Shown: positions 1 to 9,270 of the stretch, one piece after another
How positions within the stretch are numbered: position 1 is the stretch's first letter
Layout: every line of letters begins with the position of its first letter
Assembly (NCBI GenBank): GCA_963675655.1
Contig: OY776489.1
Span: 992,001 to 1,056,000 of the forward strand
Length of the DNA: 64,000 nt
Reading direction: 5' to 3'
Origin: CAXXOK01 sp963675655
GTDB lineage: Bacteria > Bacillota > Clostridia > Christensenellales > Aristaeellaceae
Notes under the pieces: generated by a model
What the model was told of the DNA's origin: nothing
The model's input: the letters and a program-made list of their open reading frames with translations, nothing else
Database searches by the model: none
Made by a program: the position numbers and the translations under genes

Positions 1-939
1 TGCGTCGCGGCCATATCCCCAGGAGATACCGTCGCCGCCATAGAACAAGCCGCACTTGCCGGCCGCAATCGCTTCGCCAACACCGTCGGCATCGGTTACG
101 CCGAACTCTTCGTTGATCAGGCCTTCGGCAAACAGTTCAGCCAGTTTGCCCAAGCCGGTGCGTGTCGCTTCCGTCGTGGGGATATAGGTAATGGTTCCAT
201 CGTCGTTCTGCATCCATGCCTGCTGCATCAGCGAGCCGCCGAAAGCATTGAGGAAGCCTTCGATGGTGCCGAAGCCGCTCGTTTCGGACATTACATTGTC
301 AATGCCCAGCCCCCAGGTGTTGTTTTCGCCGTCGCCGTCCGGATCGTTGTTTTTAAAGGCGCGTGCAATCGCGATCACATCGTCCAGCGTTGTGGGCGCT
401 TCCAGGCCCAGGTTGGTTAGCCAATCCTTGCGAATCCACAGGAAGTTGCAGGGAATTTGCTCTGCGTTTCCGGTGGGGATGCCATACAGGGTTCCGTCCA
501 CTTTGGCGGCATTCAAAATGGCGCCATCGTCGGAGTTCATGCATGCCTTTGTCAAATCGGATGCGTATTCATCCAGCACAGATCCCATATCCCACAGCTT
601 TCCGGCTTTGGCAAGCTGCGTATACTGATCAATCGGCAAATACATAATATCCGGCAGGCTGCCCGAGGCCATTGCCATCGTCAGCTTCTGCGAATACTCG
701 TCCCCCGTTGCCAGGATTGTATAATCCAGCGTGATGCCCAGGTCGTCGCGGTAGGCGTTGTAGTAAATGTTGTTGGTCAAGCTCTCGTCACCTGCGTAGG
801 TAACTACTCCTTGGCGATACATTACGGTTGCCGTAACCGGCTCATCCATCGCGTACGCGGTCAAGTCTTCCGCTGCGGCAAAAGAGCCAGCCGAAAGCAG
901 CGCAACTGCGATCAATAACGATAGTACCTTCTTCAACAT
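1..939 (-). CDS. Extracellular sugar-binding protein of an Lpl-type ABC importer (3' end outside window)
   Basis: The gene starts at 939 behind a clear AGGAGG-type site and runs off the left edge, so about 313 codons are visible. Residues 1-23 form a Sec signal peptide ending AAA|ED, and there is no lipobox cysteine. The mature part resembles COG1653 binding proteins. Around residue 200 is an acidic loop (NNDPDGDGENN) like the calcium-binding loop of LplA/AlgQ-type proteins. It lies downstream of two matching permeases in the same orientation, so it should deliver the oligosaccharide to them outside the membrane. The substrate is inferred from the upstream GH172 and GH32-like genes, probably a fructose-containing oligosaccharide. 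Confidence 0.9.
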   Translation of the reverse strand, partial: MLKKVLSLLIAVALLSAGSFAAAEDLTAYAMDEPVTATVMYRQGVVTYAGDESLTNNIYYNAYRDDLGITLDYTILATGDEYSQKLTMAMASGSLPDIMYLPIDQYTQLAKAGKLWDMGSVLDEYASDLTKACMNSDDGAILNAAKVDGTLYGIPTGNAEQIPCNFLWIRKDWLTNLGLEAPTTLDDVIAIARAFKNNDPDGDGENNTWGLGIDNVMSETSGFGTIEGFLNAFGGSLMQQAWMQNDDGTITYIPTTEATRTGLGKLAELFAEGLINEEFGVTDADGVGEAIAAGKCGLFYGGDGISWGYGRDA

Positions 940-991
940 TAAAAATCCTCCTTTTTATTGCTGTAACATCCGTTGGCCACCGGACGTTGCA

Positions 992-1879
992 TTACCCTTT
1001 TACGCTTCCCATAACAATACCGGTTACAAAATACCGCTGTAAAAACGGATAGAAGCACAGGATCGGCAGCGTGCAAAGCACAATGCCCGCTGATTTTATC
1101 GCACGCCCGTCCAAATTGGTCAGCGCCGGATTGGCGGCAATCTGCTCGGGGCGCAAATCGGTCGTTTTAAAGTTAATAATGTGATACTGCAAAAATGTCA
1201 TCAATGGATAGTTAGCCGCTTGATTGTTATAAATCATGCCATCGAACCACTCATTCCAATGACCGACGATAATAAACAGCGTAATCGTCGCCAGCGATGG
1301 GAGCGACAGCGGCAGATAAATTTTCAGCAGCGCCGTCAGCCATCCGGCTCCATCCACAATCGCCGCTTCTTCAATACTGCCCGGAATCCCCCGGAAAAAG
1401 TTAAGCATCAGCAGCACAAAGTACATATTCACAGCGTTTGGTAAAATCAACGCCCATATCTTATCAATCAACTTGAGTTGATTAATCACAAGGTAGGTGG
1501 GAATCAATCCGCCGTTGAACACCATGGCGAACAGAAAAAACCCAACATATATCCCGCGCCCATGAAACATTTTTTTGTTCTTGGAAAGCGGATAGGCCAC
1601 CAGTACCGTCAGCGACAGGTTCACCGCCAGCCCCAGCGCAACCCGCTTGAGCGTTACAATAGCCGCAGGCACCAGGCCGCTGTTGGACAGCATATATTGG
1701 TACGAACTAAGCGTAAAGCCTTTAGGCCAAAAGCTAACAGCGCCCGCGTTTACCATGTTGCGGGAGGAAAAGGACAACGCCGCGATGTTCACCATTGGCG
1801 CCAGGCATAACAGCGCCACCAGCGTAATAAAAACGATATTTACAATATTAAATATGTTTTGTGCTTTGGTATGTTTCAT
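992..1879 (-). CDS. Sugar ABC transporter permease (LplC/YtcP-type)
   Basis: This 295-residue protein has six predicted membrane segments. The cytoplasmic EAA loop, which docks the ATPase, reads EEAAIVDGA near residue 175. Its C-terminal GIVMGSVKG is typical of the second permease of LplABC-type importers (BPD_transp_1 family). It sits 12 nt downstream of the partner permease and 52 nt upstream of the binding-protein gene, so the three form one importer. No ATPase gene is in the locus, as is usual for this class, which shares an MsmX-type ATPase encoded elsewhere. Substrate assignment is by context only. Confidence 0.93.
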   Translation of the reverse strand: MKHTKAQNIFNIVNIVFITLVALLCLAPMVNIAALSFSSRNMVNAGAVSFWPKGFTLSSYQYMLSNSGLVPAAIVTLKRVALGLAVNLSLTVLVAYPLSKNKKMFHGRGIYVGFFLFAMVFNGGLIPTYLVINQLKLIDKIWALILPNAVNMYFVLLMLNFFRGIPGSIEEAAIVDGAGWLTALLKIYLPLSLPSLATITLFIIVGHWNEWFDGMIYNNQAANYPLMTFLQYHIINFKTTDLRPEQIAANPALTNLDGRAIKSAGIVLCTLPILCFYPFLQRYFVTGIVMGSVKG

Positions 1880-1891
1880 AGCAGCATCCTC

Positions 1892-2815
1892 CTAAAAGAC
1901 CCGGTATCCGGCAAACCGGTCGGCGACCCAGTACCCGCCCATGATGAGTATGAAAGATACCACGGACTGGAACAAGCCTACCGCCGTTGCAGGGCCAAAC
2001 TGTGCGCCCAGGATGCCCAGGCGATATACAAACGTATCGATAATATCGCCGGTCGAATAGACCAGCGGGGAATACAGGTTGAAAATCTGGTCAAATCCTG
2101 CCCGCAGGACATTACCAATGGAAAGCACCGTCATCAGCATTACGATGGGCATAATCGTCGGCAAAGTAATGCTGAGGATCTGCCGAAAACGTCCCGCGCC
2201 GTCCAGATACGCCGCTTCATACAACGAGTCGTCCACACCGGTGATCGCCGCGAGATACACAATCATGTTCCAGCCGAACGTTTTCCATACGTCCGTAGCC
2301 ACCATCGTATACGGGAATATCTTCTCATCACCAAGGAAATAGATGGAATTGAAACCCATCGCCTTCAGCGTCCGATTGAGCATACCGTCCAGCGACAGCA
2401 CATCCAGAAAAATACCTGCCAGCGCTACCCATGAAATAAAATACGGCAGATAGACCATGGTTTGCAGCGTCCGTTTATAATGTTTGCTGCGCAGTTCGTT
2501 CAACAACAGCGCAAACGAAACCGGCACGATAATGCCTGCGATAATTTTCATCAGGGCAATGAAGATCGTGTTGTAAATCACCCGCGGGAATGTGGGCAGA
2601 GAAAAGACATAGGCAAAATTGTCCCATCCGCACCAGCTTTGGTTAAAAAGGCCGTTGATCGGGGAATAATCCTGAAACGCTATACTCAGTCCGGCCATGG
2701 GAACATACTTGAACAGCAGCGTTAAAATCACACCCGGTATCAGCATAAGATGGAATGGATACTCGCGCCGCAGCATAGCCAGCGCGCTCATTTTTCTGGG
2801 TCGATGTTCTGACAT
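1892..2815 (-). CDS. Sugar ABC transporter permease (LplB/YteP-type)
   Basis: This 307-residue integral membrane protein has the LplB-type N-terminus: a basic segment, a first membrane helix near residue 20, and a motif like FKYVPMAGLSIAFQDY. The EAA loop YEAAYLDGAGR lies near residue 205. It pairs with the permease 12 nt downstream. The start at 2815 has a strong ribosome site (AAGGGGG, 8 nt upstream). That site is one arm of a perfect 8-bp inverted repeat at 2824-2858, described separately. A 119-nt gap separates it from the response regulator upstream, and an internal promoter is likely there. Confidence 0.93.
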   Translation of the reverse strand: MSEHRPRKMSALAMLRREYPFHLMLIPGVILTLLFKYVPMAGLSIAFQDYSPINGLFNQSWCGWDNFAYVFSLPTFPRVIYNTIFIALMKIIAGIIVPVSFALLLNELRSKHYKRTLQTMVYLPYFISWVALAGIFLDVLSLDGMLNRTLKAMGFNSIYFLGDEKIFPYTMVATDVWKTFGWNMIVYLAAITGVDDSLYEAAYLDGAGRFRQILSITLPTIMPIVMLMTVLSIGNVLRAGFDQIFNLYSPLVYSTGDIIDTFVYRLGILGAQFGPATAVGLFQSVVSFILIMGGYWVADRFAGYRVF

Positions 2816-2823
2816 CCGTATAA

Positions 2824-2858
2824 CCCCCTTGTGCCATTATTATAAAATACCAAGGGGG
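2824..2858 (-). promoter_or_regulatory. Internal promoter -10 enclosed by an inverted repeat that can mask a ribosome site
   Basis: On the minus strand CCCCCTTG (2851-2858) is followed 19 nt later by its exact complement CAAGGGGG (2824-2831). The second arm contains the Shine-Dalgarno of the LplB-type permease. A TATAAT hexamer lies between the arms at 2839-2844, though no good -35 is visible. Transcripts reading through from the regulator gene could fold and hide the ribosome site. A transcript initiated at this -10 would begin near 2832, lack the first arm, and leave the site free. The arms and hexamer are seen directly; the switching idea is inference. Confidence 0.5.
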
Positions 2859-2934
2859 ATGAAATGAATCCCAAAATGCGAACCTTTATCCAACGTTTTA
2901 ACACTCGCTGTTTTGGGTTTACGCCTCCGTGCCA

Positions 2935-4521
2935 TCAGCCCCGCCCCTGCGAAACCTTGTATTCCTGCGGCGTAAGCCCGTTGATGTTGCGAAACACCTT
3001 GATAAAATAAGTCGCGTTTTCATAACCGCAATGATCCGCAATCTCATAAATACGCAGATTTGTATTCAGCAGCAGTTCCCGCGCCAGGTTCATCCGCAGC
3101 AGCGTTAGATACTCATGCACGGTTACTCCTTCCTGCCGGCGGAACAGCCGCGAAAGATACCCCGCGCTATATCCCGTCGCCTCGGATAGCTCCTGCATAC
3201 CGATATTTTCATTCAGGTGCTTGCGCAGATAGTCCTTCACAAACAGCGTAACGGAACGCAGCGTAATATCCATCTGTGCTTCGTGGCGTTTTTCCACCCA
3301 GTTTACCAACTGGTGGAGATGCACGCTTCCATCGGTCGCCGTCCCGAGCAGCTCGCGCAGTTCCATACTGTCGGCATCCATTTTTTCCTTGTGCAGTGTT
3401 TTCAGCAGCGCGCCCGCCAGCGTGCTGCGAAATTCAAAGGCATAAGACGACTCCGGATAATCCTCCAAAAAGCGCAAAACCGGCTGTATCTGCTCCTTCA
3501 TCTGGGGCCATAGCCCCTCCTGCAAATCCTGAAGGCACAGGTCCACCCAGTGCGCCGCCCCATTGATGCGCTCCACCATATCGGGGTCCATCGGTTCCGG
3601 TTCCGTCTGCGCGGCGCTATTGTTGATAGCCGACCCCGTTTCGCCCTGCAGCACCTTTTGCGAAAGCGTCCAATGAACGCTTTCATACATCGAATTTAGC
3701 CGATCCGCCGTTACGGCTTTTTCCGCAACGACGAAAAACAGCTTCAGCCCCACGCGGGCTTCGATTTGCCGGCGCGCCTTCCGTGAAATTTGGAAAATAC
3801 ACGGCGTCGCGTTGGCGTTTCCGCCAAGGCATAGCATCCACACAAAGTCGGATTCGACAATCATCGTTTCGGTCCACAAAGGCGGCTCGCAAAGCGAATC
3901 CTTTAAAATTTCCTCTACCGATGTAAGCGCAATCAGCTTGCGGCGGATATCCCCGCAGGTTTCCGCACAGCGCGCAACGACCAGATACACCAGCGCCCCT
4001 TGCAGATCAAGTGCCTGCAAATGTTCCGGCGCGCCGCTTTCCGGGTGGAAAAGCATCTCGCGCAGCAATTGGCGGCGATAGTACGGCAGCATCTGCCGAT
4101 AGCGGGTTTCCGCTTCCGAAATGCGGTCGTTCATCCGCTCCTGCTGTTCCAGCCTGTCTACAATCCCCTGTATGGATTGAAGAATGCGGTCATCCCCCTC
4201 CGTCTTCAGCAGGTAATCCGCAGCCTGTTGGGAAAATGCCTCATACGCATAGGAGAAATCTTCAAACCCCGTCAGAAACATAATTTCCAGCTTCGGCATG
4301 TTTTGCTTGAGGCGTTTAGCCAGTTCCAACCCGGAAAGTCCCGGCATCTGGATATCGGTAATCAGGATATCACAGCCATCCCGGTCGGCCGCTTGCATCG
4401 CGGCGGCGGCATTATAGGCAACATTGATCTGCAAAGACGGCATCGCTTCCGCCAGCAGGTCGCCCAGCGCATCCGCGCTGATCGGTTCGTCATCCACAAT
4501 CAACAATCTGATTTTATCCAT
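2935..4521 (-). CDS. AraC-family response regulator (YesN-like)
   Basis: The 528-residue protein has an N-terminal receiver domain (residues 1-120) with acidic pair D10/D11 and probable phosphoacceptor D56 in DILITDIQMPG. A poorly conserved middle follows, then a C-terminal AraC DNA-binding domain (about 420-525) with two helix-turn-helix units (ELSEATGYSAGYLSRLF and IADHCGYENATYFIKVF). Its start codon overlaps the end of the sensor kinase by 8 nt, so the two are translationally coupled. It is expected to activate the surrounding glycosidase and importer genes on a sugar signal. Family assignment is firm; the target genes are inferred from position. Confidence 0.95.
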   Translation of the reverse strand: MDKIRLLIVDDEPISADALGDLLAEAMPSLQINVAYNAAAAMQAADRDGCDILITDIQMPGLSGLELAKRLKQNMPKLEIMFLTGFEDFSYAYEAFSQQAADYLLKTEGDDRILQSIQGIVDRLEQQERMNDRISEAETRYRQMLPYYRRQLLREMLFHPESGAPEHLQALDLQGALVYLVVARCAETCGDIRRKLIALTSVEEILKDSLCEPPLWTETMIVESDFVWMLCLGGNANATPCIFQISRKARRQIEARVGLKLFFVVAEKAVTADRLNSMYESVHWTLSQKVLQGETGSAINNSAAQTEPEPMDPDMVERINGAAHWVDLCLQDLQEGLWPQMKEQIQPVLRFLEDYPESSYAFEFRSTLAGALLKTLHKEKMDADSMELRELLGTATDGSVHLHQLVNWVEKRHEAQMDITLRSVTLFVKDYLRKHLNENIGMQELSEATGYSAGYLSRLFRRQEGVTVHEYLTLLRMNLARELLLNTNLRIYEIADHCGYENATYFIKVFRNINGLTPQEYKVSQGRG

Positions 4522-6187
4522 TGAATGCCTCGCTTTCCTGGCAGATATGCATACAAACCCGCAATCCGCCCAGCGTTGAGCGATCCACGCGCAGCCCGCT
4601 TGTTTCCCCGTAATAGATCGACAGCCGTCGCTGGATATTCACCAGCGCTGTCGTTTCACTTTCGGCGCTATCCGTTTGCAAAATCCGGCGGATGTTTTGC
4701 AGCGTTTCTTCCTCCATCTTCCCGCTGTTTTCGATGAGGATGTCAAACCCGTCTGCGCAAACCACATAGCGAATCCGCAAACGCATGGCGCCGGTTTCGT
4801 CGCCGGTTTCATAGGCATATTTAAACGCGTTTTCTAAAATCGGCTGTAAAATCAAACGCGGCACATACACCTGCGCAATTGCTTGCGGGGGGTCTGGAAT
4901 GTCGTATGTTAAGTTTTCGCGAAAGCGGTATTGTTGGATCGCCGCGTACACACGCGCGTGCGCGACCTCCTCATACAGGCGCTTCTCATCGTCGGCATTG
5001 CGCGTAATGTACTGATAAAATTTCCCTAAATGCTCCGCCAGCAGCACCGCGTTTTCCAGATCGCCTTTTTTCAGCAGCCTGTAGAGCACATAATAACTGT
5101 TGTACATAAAGTGGGGATTGATTTGCGCCTGAAGCTGCTTGAGGTTGGCGCGGCTCACCAGCAGTTTCTGCTTTAATTCATTTTCCACGTAGGTTTCCAT
5201 GCGCTCCATCATACGGTTATAGTTGCTGTACACCGCATAAAAAGGCGCGTTGTCCGGCACCGCGATGCGGTAGCGCAGGTCGCCCTCCTCCGCCTTGCCA
5301 AACGCCTCCACCAGCAGCATTTGCAATGGCCGGTAGATGGTTCGGTACCACCGCCAGAGAATGATCCCTTCATACAGGAGGATCAACCCTACAAACAGCC
5401 ATAGCATAAGGTAAAACTGCCCCAGCATCCGATTGGCATCCGCGTTGCTTACGTGAAATAAAACAGCCAGATGCAGCGGCGCGCACTGGATCAAGCTTTC
5501 CTCTTCGTCCGGGGTATATGCCTTTCCGTCGGAAAGCTGCCAGTATTGGTTATCCGCGGTCCAGCACACGGTGATACTTTCCAATTGATCCTTTTGTATA
5601 TATGTCAGTTCGTCTATAATTTCCGCGGTATCCAGCGTGAGTACCAACAGCGCTTCCAATTCCTCTCCGCTGGCGCTGTAACGCCGGTGCACGTTCCGTA
5701 GTTGGCCATCGTCAAACAGTATTCCCTCCGCAGTCGTTTGCGTATACTCCTGTAGCCAATTGGGTACGGGCTGCATAGGCCTGGAATTGGAAATACACCG
5801 CTCCATTTGCGGCAAATACAGATATGCGCTTTTTACAAATCGATAGGCATCCGTAAGACGGTACAGGTCATCTTCCAGCGTAAGCTGCATTTCATAGCGA
5901 TTGTACCAGGTGGAGCTGTCGTAAAGGTAGAGCATTCGCTGTGTATGCCGGCTTATGAGTACGGAAAGCTGCGCATAATCCGTGTTTTCCATTTGTTCCT
6001 GCACACGGGTAAACGCCTGCGTCATCAAATCGTTCTGATGCAGGCGCTGTATGTTTTGGTTATGTACCGTAAGGGTTTTCATGAACACCATGCCAAAGAT
6101 AAGCAGCGCAATAACAATGCCGATGGAGGCGACCAATCTGGCACAAAAAATGGTATGTGGCAGCGAACGTGGCTGATTCGTTTTCAT
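4514..6187 (-). CDS. Sensor histidine kinase (YesM-like, His_kinase/HATPase_c)
   Basis: This 557-residue membrane kinase has an N-terminal transmembrane helix (about 20-40), a large extracytoplasmic sensing region, and a second helix near 255-280. A HAMP-like linker follows. The phosphorylated histidine lies in the His_kinase motif QINPHFMYNS, and the ATPase domain begins with an N-box-like ILENAFKYAYE. This architecture belongs to the LytS/YesM class, which usually pairs with AraC-type regulators, as here. The ATG at 6187 follows GGAGGGAG. It lies between the GH172 gene and its cognate regulator, so it probably senses a breakdown product or the imported oligosaccharide. The ligand is unknown. 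Confidence 0.94.
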   Translation of the reverse strand: MKTNQPRSLPHTIFCARLVASIGIVIALLIFGMVFMKTLTVHNQNIQRLHQNDLMTQAFTRVQEQMENTDYAQLSVLISRHTQRMLYLYDSSTWYNRYEMQLTLEDDLYRLTDAYRFVKSAYLYLPQMERCISNSRPMQPVPNWLQEYTQTTAEGILFDDGQLRNVHRRYSASGEELEALLVLTLDTAEIIDELTYIQKDQLESITVCWTADNQYWQLSDGKAYTPDEEESLIQCAPLHLAVLFHVSNADANRMLGQFYLMLWLFVGLILLYEGIILWRWYRTIYRPLQMLLVEAFGKAEEGDLRYRIAVPDNAPFYAVYSNYNRMMERMETYVENELKQKLLVSRANLKQLQAQINPHFMYNSYYVLYRLLKKGDLENAVLLAEHLGKFYQYITRNADDEKRLYEEVAHARVYAAIQQYRFRENLTYDIPDPPQAIAQVYVPRLILQPILENAFKYAYETGDETGAMRLRIRYVVCADGFDILIENSGKMEEETLQNIRRILQTDSAESETTALVNIQRRLSIYYGETSGLRVDRSTLGGLRVCMHICQESEAFNG

Positions 6188-6230
6188 GCTTCTCCCTCCG
6201 ATCGTTTCACAGGCAAGCGGCGGGTTTGCG

Positions 6231-7829
6231 TTACAGGGGCTTCTCCCGCTTAGCCCAAAGCCGCTCCCGGGTCAGAAGGGGGTAACCGTCGTCTGTGTCC
6301 GCTTCCTGGTACCAATAGGGGACGGCTGAATAGATGCAGCAATTGCCCTGGCCCCAGCTGTCGCCGTGATATTTTTCCAGAAAAGCGTGAAAACGGTTGT
6401 GAAACGGCACCGCATCCGCAACCTGAAACCGGCTGACGCCCGTATGCCCGTTGCCATTGAGCGGCATGGCATTCATGCAGGCGTAAGGGCTGTCAAAACG
6501 CGCAAACGGCGGTTCGGCCGCCCACGCATACCCAATATAATCCTCGCTGCCGGTACCGAAGGTAGAAGGGAAATGTTCTCCATCCACAAAGAACTTCTCA
6601 TCTCCTTCACCCCACCACCAGTCTGCCGTTTTTTGATCCCACTGGCCATACCACCATGTTTGCGGCGGCGCCTCCGGCTCCCGCCAGCGGTTATCCACAT
6701 GGAGATGCAGCCCGCAGAACCGCCCCGCGACATGATCCAGCAGCAATACCGGCCAATCGGGCCAGCGTTGTCCGCCGGGGGCAAAATCCGTGTGCGCCTG
6801 CCCCAGCCACTCCCCCTGGTGCCATTTGGCATGAAAGCGCAGTTTTTTCGCTTTATCCCGGTTTACGTCCCAGCGCACGGTGATCCCTGCTGTTTCAGGA
6901 ACGTCGCCATAATTGACAAGCGTAAGCCGCGCGCCCCGAACATACGGCATAGGCCAGCGGCTGGCAAAGCACCGTCGCTCCATACTCATCGGCAGGCAGC
7001 GATACCGGGCATACCCCGGGGCCCCGCCAAAAAACGCATAGAGCGGGCAGTCGACCGCAGGCACGGCGCTGCCGTCCCAATACAGCCGCAGCAATAAACC
7101 GGCAGCCGCCTGCGCGGACAGCCGCTGCGGATCCACCGTTATTTCCCGTAAAATGCCCTGCCCATCCTGCCGCCAAACTTCCCGCTCTTCTCCGGGCGCA
7201 ATCACAGCTTCCGCCGCAAAGCATTCCGTACCGGTTGTTTCCTCCCCCCGATCGTACAGGCGCCGATCCAACTGCGCAAGGGCGATCTGCCCCTCCCGGG
7301 TAAAACGCTCTTCATACGCAGGCATCCTGGTTCCTTGCGGGAAACGGGTATACGTCATGTGGTAATACTGTCCCCACCCCTGACCTAGCTCAATCCGGCA
7401 AGCCTGCTGAAAAGGAATGGGAATCCAGCTGTTGCGGCCTCTAGACAGGGTGGCCGTCAGCGCGGAATAATTCAGTGGAGGAACCGCCCCCGGCTCCCGT
7501 TCAAACCAGTCCTGAAACGGAACGTCTATCGCCGGCTCCGCGCGGCCATCCAGATACACGCGCATTGCGCCCCGCTGCGGCAGCGCGCTCCAGATGCGCC
7601 AAATCACCCCCGGGCCGTCCATTTCCAGCGCGACGATATCCCCGTTTTCCGCCCGGCGCACATAACCGGAGCCGTCGTCGTTGGCGTCCCAGCAAAGGTA
7701 CCTGTCCGTTAAGGCATCGTAAACCGATGCCCGGTCGGTGCTGGAGAAGCATCCGCTCCGCTCTGCGCCGGGTGGTTCGCAAAGGGCAGTCAAATCCTCC
7801 AGGCGATGGAGCAGGTCGCCATAATTCAT
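6231..7829 (-). CDS. GH172 (DUF2961) glycosidase, possible alpha-fructofuranosidase / difructose-anhydride hydrolase
   Basis: The 532-residue protein lacks a signal peptide, so it should act in the cytoplasm. It carries DUF2961 hallmarks: DGPGVIWRIW near residue 71, a WWWGEGDEKFFVDGE stretch at 405-418 and GTGSEDY at 425-431. Two glutamates, E408 and E429, are 21 residues apart. As I recall, that is the spacing of the catalytic pair (E270/E291) in the founding GH172 enzyme of Bifidobacterium dentium, which acts on difructose dianhydride I. Other GH172 members are D-arabinofuranosidases, so specificity is open. The two GH32-like neighbours favour a fructose substrate. The start at 7829 has GAGGTGA, and the gene lies 9 nt after the GH32-like gene. 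Confidence 0.85.
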   Translation of the reverse strand: MNYGDLLHRLEDLTALCEPPGAERSGCFSSTDRASVYDALTDRYLCWDANDDGSGYVRRAENGDIVALEMDGPGVIWRIWSALPQRGAMRVYLDGRAEPAIDVPFQDWFEREPGAVPPLNYSALTATLSRGRNSWIPIPFQQACRIELGQGWGQYYHMTYTRFPQGTRMPAYEERFTREGQIALAQLDRRLYDRGEETTGTECFAAEAVIAPGEEREVWRQDGQGILREITVDPQRLSAQAAAGLLLRLYWDGSAVPAVDCPLYAFFGGAPGYARYRCLPMSMERRCFASRWPMPYVRGARLTLVNYGDVPETAGITVRWDVNRDKAKKLRFHAKWHQGEWLGQAHTDFAPGGQRWPDWPVLLLDHVAGRFCGLHLHVDNRWREPEAPPQTWWYGQWDQKTADWWWGEGDEKFFVDGEHFPSTFGTGSEDYIGYAWAAEPPFARFDSPYACMNAMPLNGNGHTGVSRFQVADAVPFHNRFHAFLEKYHGDSWGQGNCCIYSAVPYWYQEADTDDGYPLLTRERLWAKREKPL

Positions 7830-7838
7830 TGCTTCACC

Positions 7839-9269
7839 TCAAAAAGTAGTACGCGTAAACAGCCGCGTATTCGTAAACCGCACCGTTCCCTGCTGTGCAA
7901 ACAGGCCAAACCCATCCCCAGGCTGTTTATCCATTCTGGCACTCAATGCAACCTGACCATCCACATACACTTCCAGAATACTTTTTTCCCGCAGAAGCGT
8001 CAAGTGGATATTCTTGCCCGGGCGGAGCGCCAGCGGACGTTCCAGCTCCACCTCGTAGGGAAACTTCTGTCCGCCCTCTTCCGTCATCCGTGCGCTGGAA
8101 CGGAATTCCAGCCGCTGTCTGGGTGGTTCCAGCAGCAGATAATACCCTTTGGCAAACGTCTTATCCACTTGCAGCGCCACACCAAAACACGCCGCGGGGC
8201 CTTCGTACCGTATTTCCGTTTCCACGCGGCAGCAATCGGGGAGCGGCCATGCCAGCAGGGCTTCGTAGGTGTACCGGGCATTTGCTGTAAACTGTTCCGG
8301 CGCAAGCGTCCAGCCCTTTGAAAGCGCCTCGGGCGTCAAAGCCACGGGCTGCGCTACCGCCTGCGCTACGCTTTGCGGAATGTCTACGGTTAAGGTGCCG
8401 TCTTGCTGTTGCTTTAACTCATGCACCACCAGGTTTCCGCCCCAGTCCCAAGTTTTCCAGTCCATACCACAGTCGGTTTGAGGATCAAACTGATGCTCGT
8501 TTCCCTGCCGGGTCGGATTCCACCCATACAGGTAACGCCTTTGCCCGTCTGAAACGCTTTTGGCAGCATAGAAGGCGCGCGCATCAAACGAATCCACCGG
8601 CGGGCGCAGCCAAGGCCCTTCCGGTGTGCGGCTCATCCTGTACAGGGTTTGGAAGCGATCCGCATAGCTGGAATACACCAGGTAATACCAATCTCCCCAC
8701 TGAAAAAGCTCCGGGCACTCGAAAGCCCCCTGTGCCTCCGCCGGGGCATACAGCGGTTCGCAGTACCGCCAATGGTGCAGATCCTCTGATTTGCACAGTC
8801 CCACGCAGGCTTGCCGTGTCGTCGGACCTTTTCGCTGCGCGGCTACCAGCATCCACCAGCATTGTTCCTTCTCGTGGAAGAAAACGTAGGGGTCCCGAAA
8901 ATGCACAGCCCCGTAAATATGGTCGTCCGAGGCGAAAGCCTCCTCCGACAGCGTGGTCCACATAAGCAAGTCCCGGCTAACTGCGTGCTGAATCCAATTG
9001 CGTTCGGGCTGCTGCTGAAAAGTACAATAGAAAAGATGATATTCATCCTGTACCTTAATCACGCTGCCCGTTCCGCCACGGATGCCCGTGTCCGTTTCTT
9101 GAAAGTGTACGTGATCGCGCGTGGTCAGCATAACCCAGCCGTCTTTGTGTGTTTCATCTCGGTTCCCACGGAAGTTGCGCAGATAGAAAGGCTTGAAAAC
9201 ACCCTGATCAAAAAATGGAATTACATCGCCGGCCACCGCCGACACCGGACGGTAAAAAAGGTCGCTCAT
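7839..9269 (-). CDS. Divergent GH32-like beta-fructosidase, second copy
   Basis: This 476-residue predicted cytoplasmic enzyme has a five-bladed propeller pattern plus a C-terminal beta-sandwich, as in GH32. The three acidic signatures are present: D15 in GDVIPFF (where classical GH32 has NDPNG), R125-D126-P in FRDPYVF, and E184 in the EC motif AFECPELF. It is paralogous to the next gene upstream, with many shared blocks such as RGGTG and DPYVFxxExEQCWWM. The chosen ATG at 9269 lies 1 nt after the upstream stop, behind AGGGGGAT; a longer reading frame upstream would overlap that gene. The altered nucleophile motif may mean an unusual substrate. GH43-type activity is a less likely alternative. 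Confidence 0.82.
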   Translation of the reverse strand: MSDLFYRPVSAVAGDVIPFFDQGVFKPFYLRNFRGNRDETHKDGWVMLTTRDHVHFQETDTGIRGGTGSVIKVQDEYHLFYCTFQQQPERNWIQHAVSRDLLMWTTLSEEAFASDDHIYGAVHFRDPYVFFHEKEQCWWMLVAAQRKGPTTRQACVGLCKSEDLHHWRYCEPLYAPAEAQGAFECPELFQWGDWYYLVYSSYADRFQTLYRMSRTPEGPWLRPPVDSFDARAFYAAKSVSDGQRRYLYGWNPTRQGNEHQFDPQTDCGMDWKTWDWGGNLVVHELKQQQDGTLTVDIPQSVAQAVAQPVALTPEALSKGWTLAPEQFTANARYTYEALLAWPLPDCCRVETEIRYEGPAACFGVALQVDKTFAKGYYLLLEPPRQRLEFRSSARMTEEGGQKFPYEVELERPLALRPGKNIHLTLLREKSILEVYVDGQVALSARMDKQPGDGFGLFAQQGTVRFTNTRLFTRTTF

Positions 9270-9270
9270 A

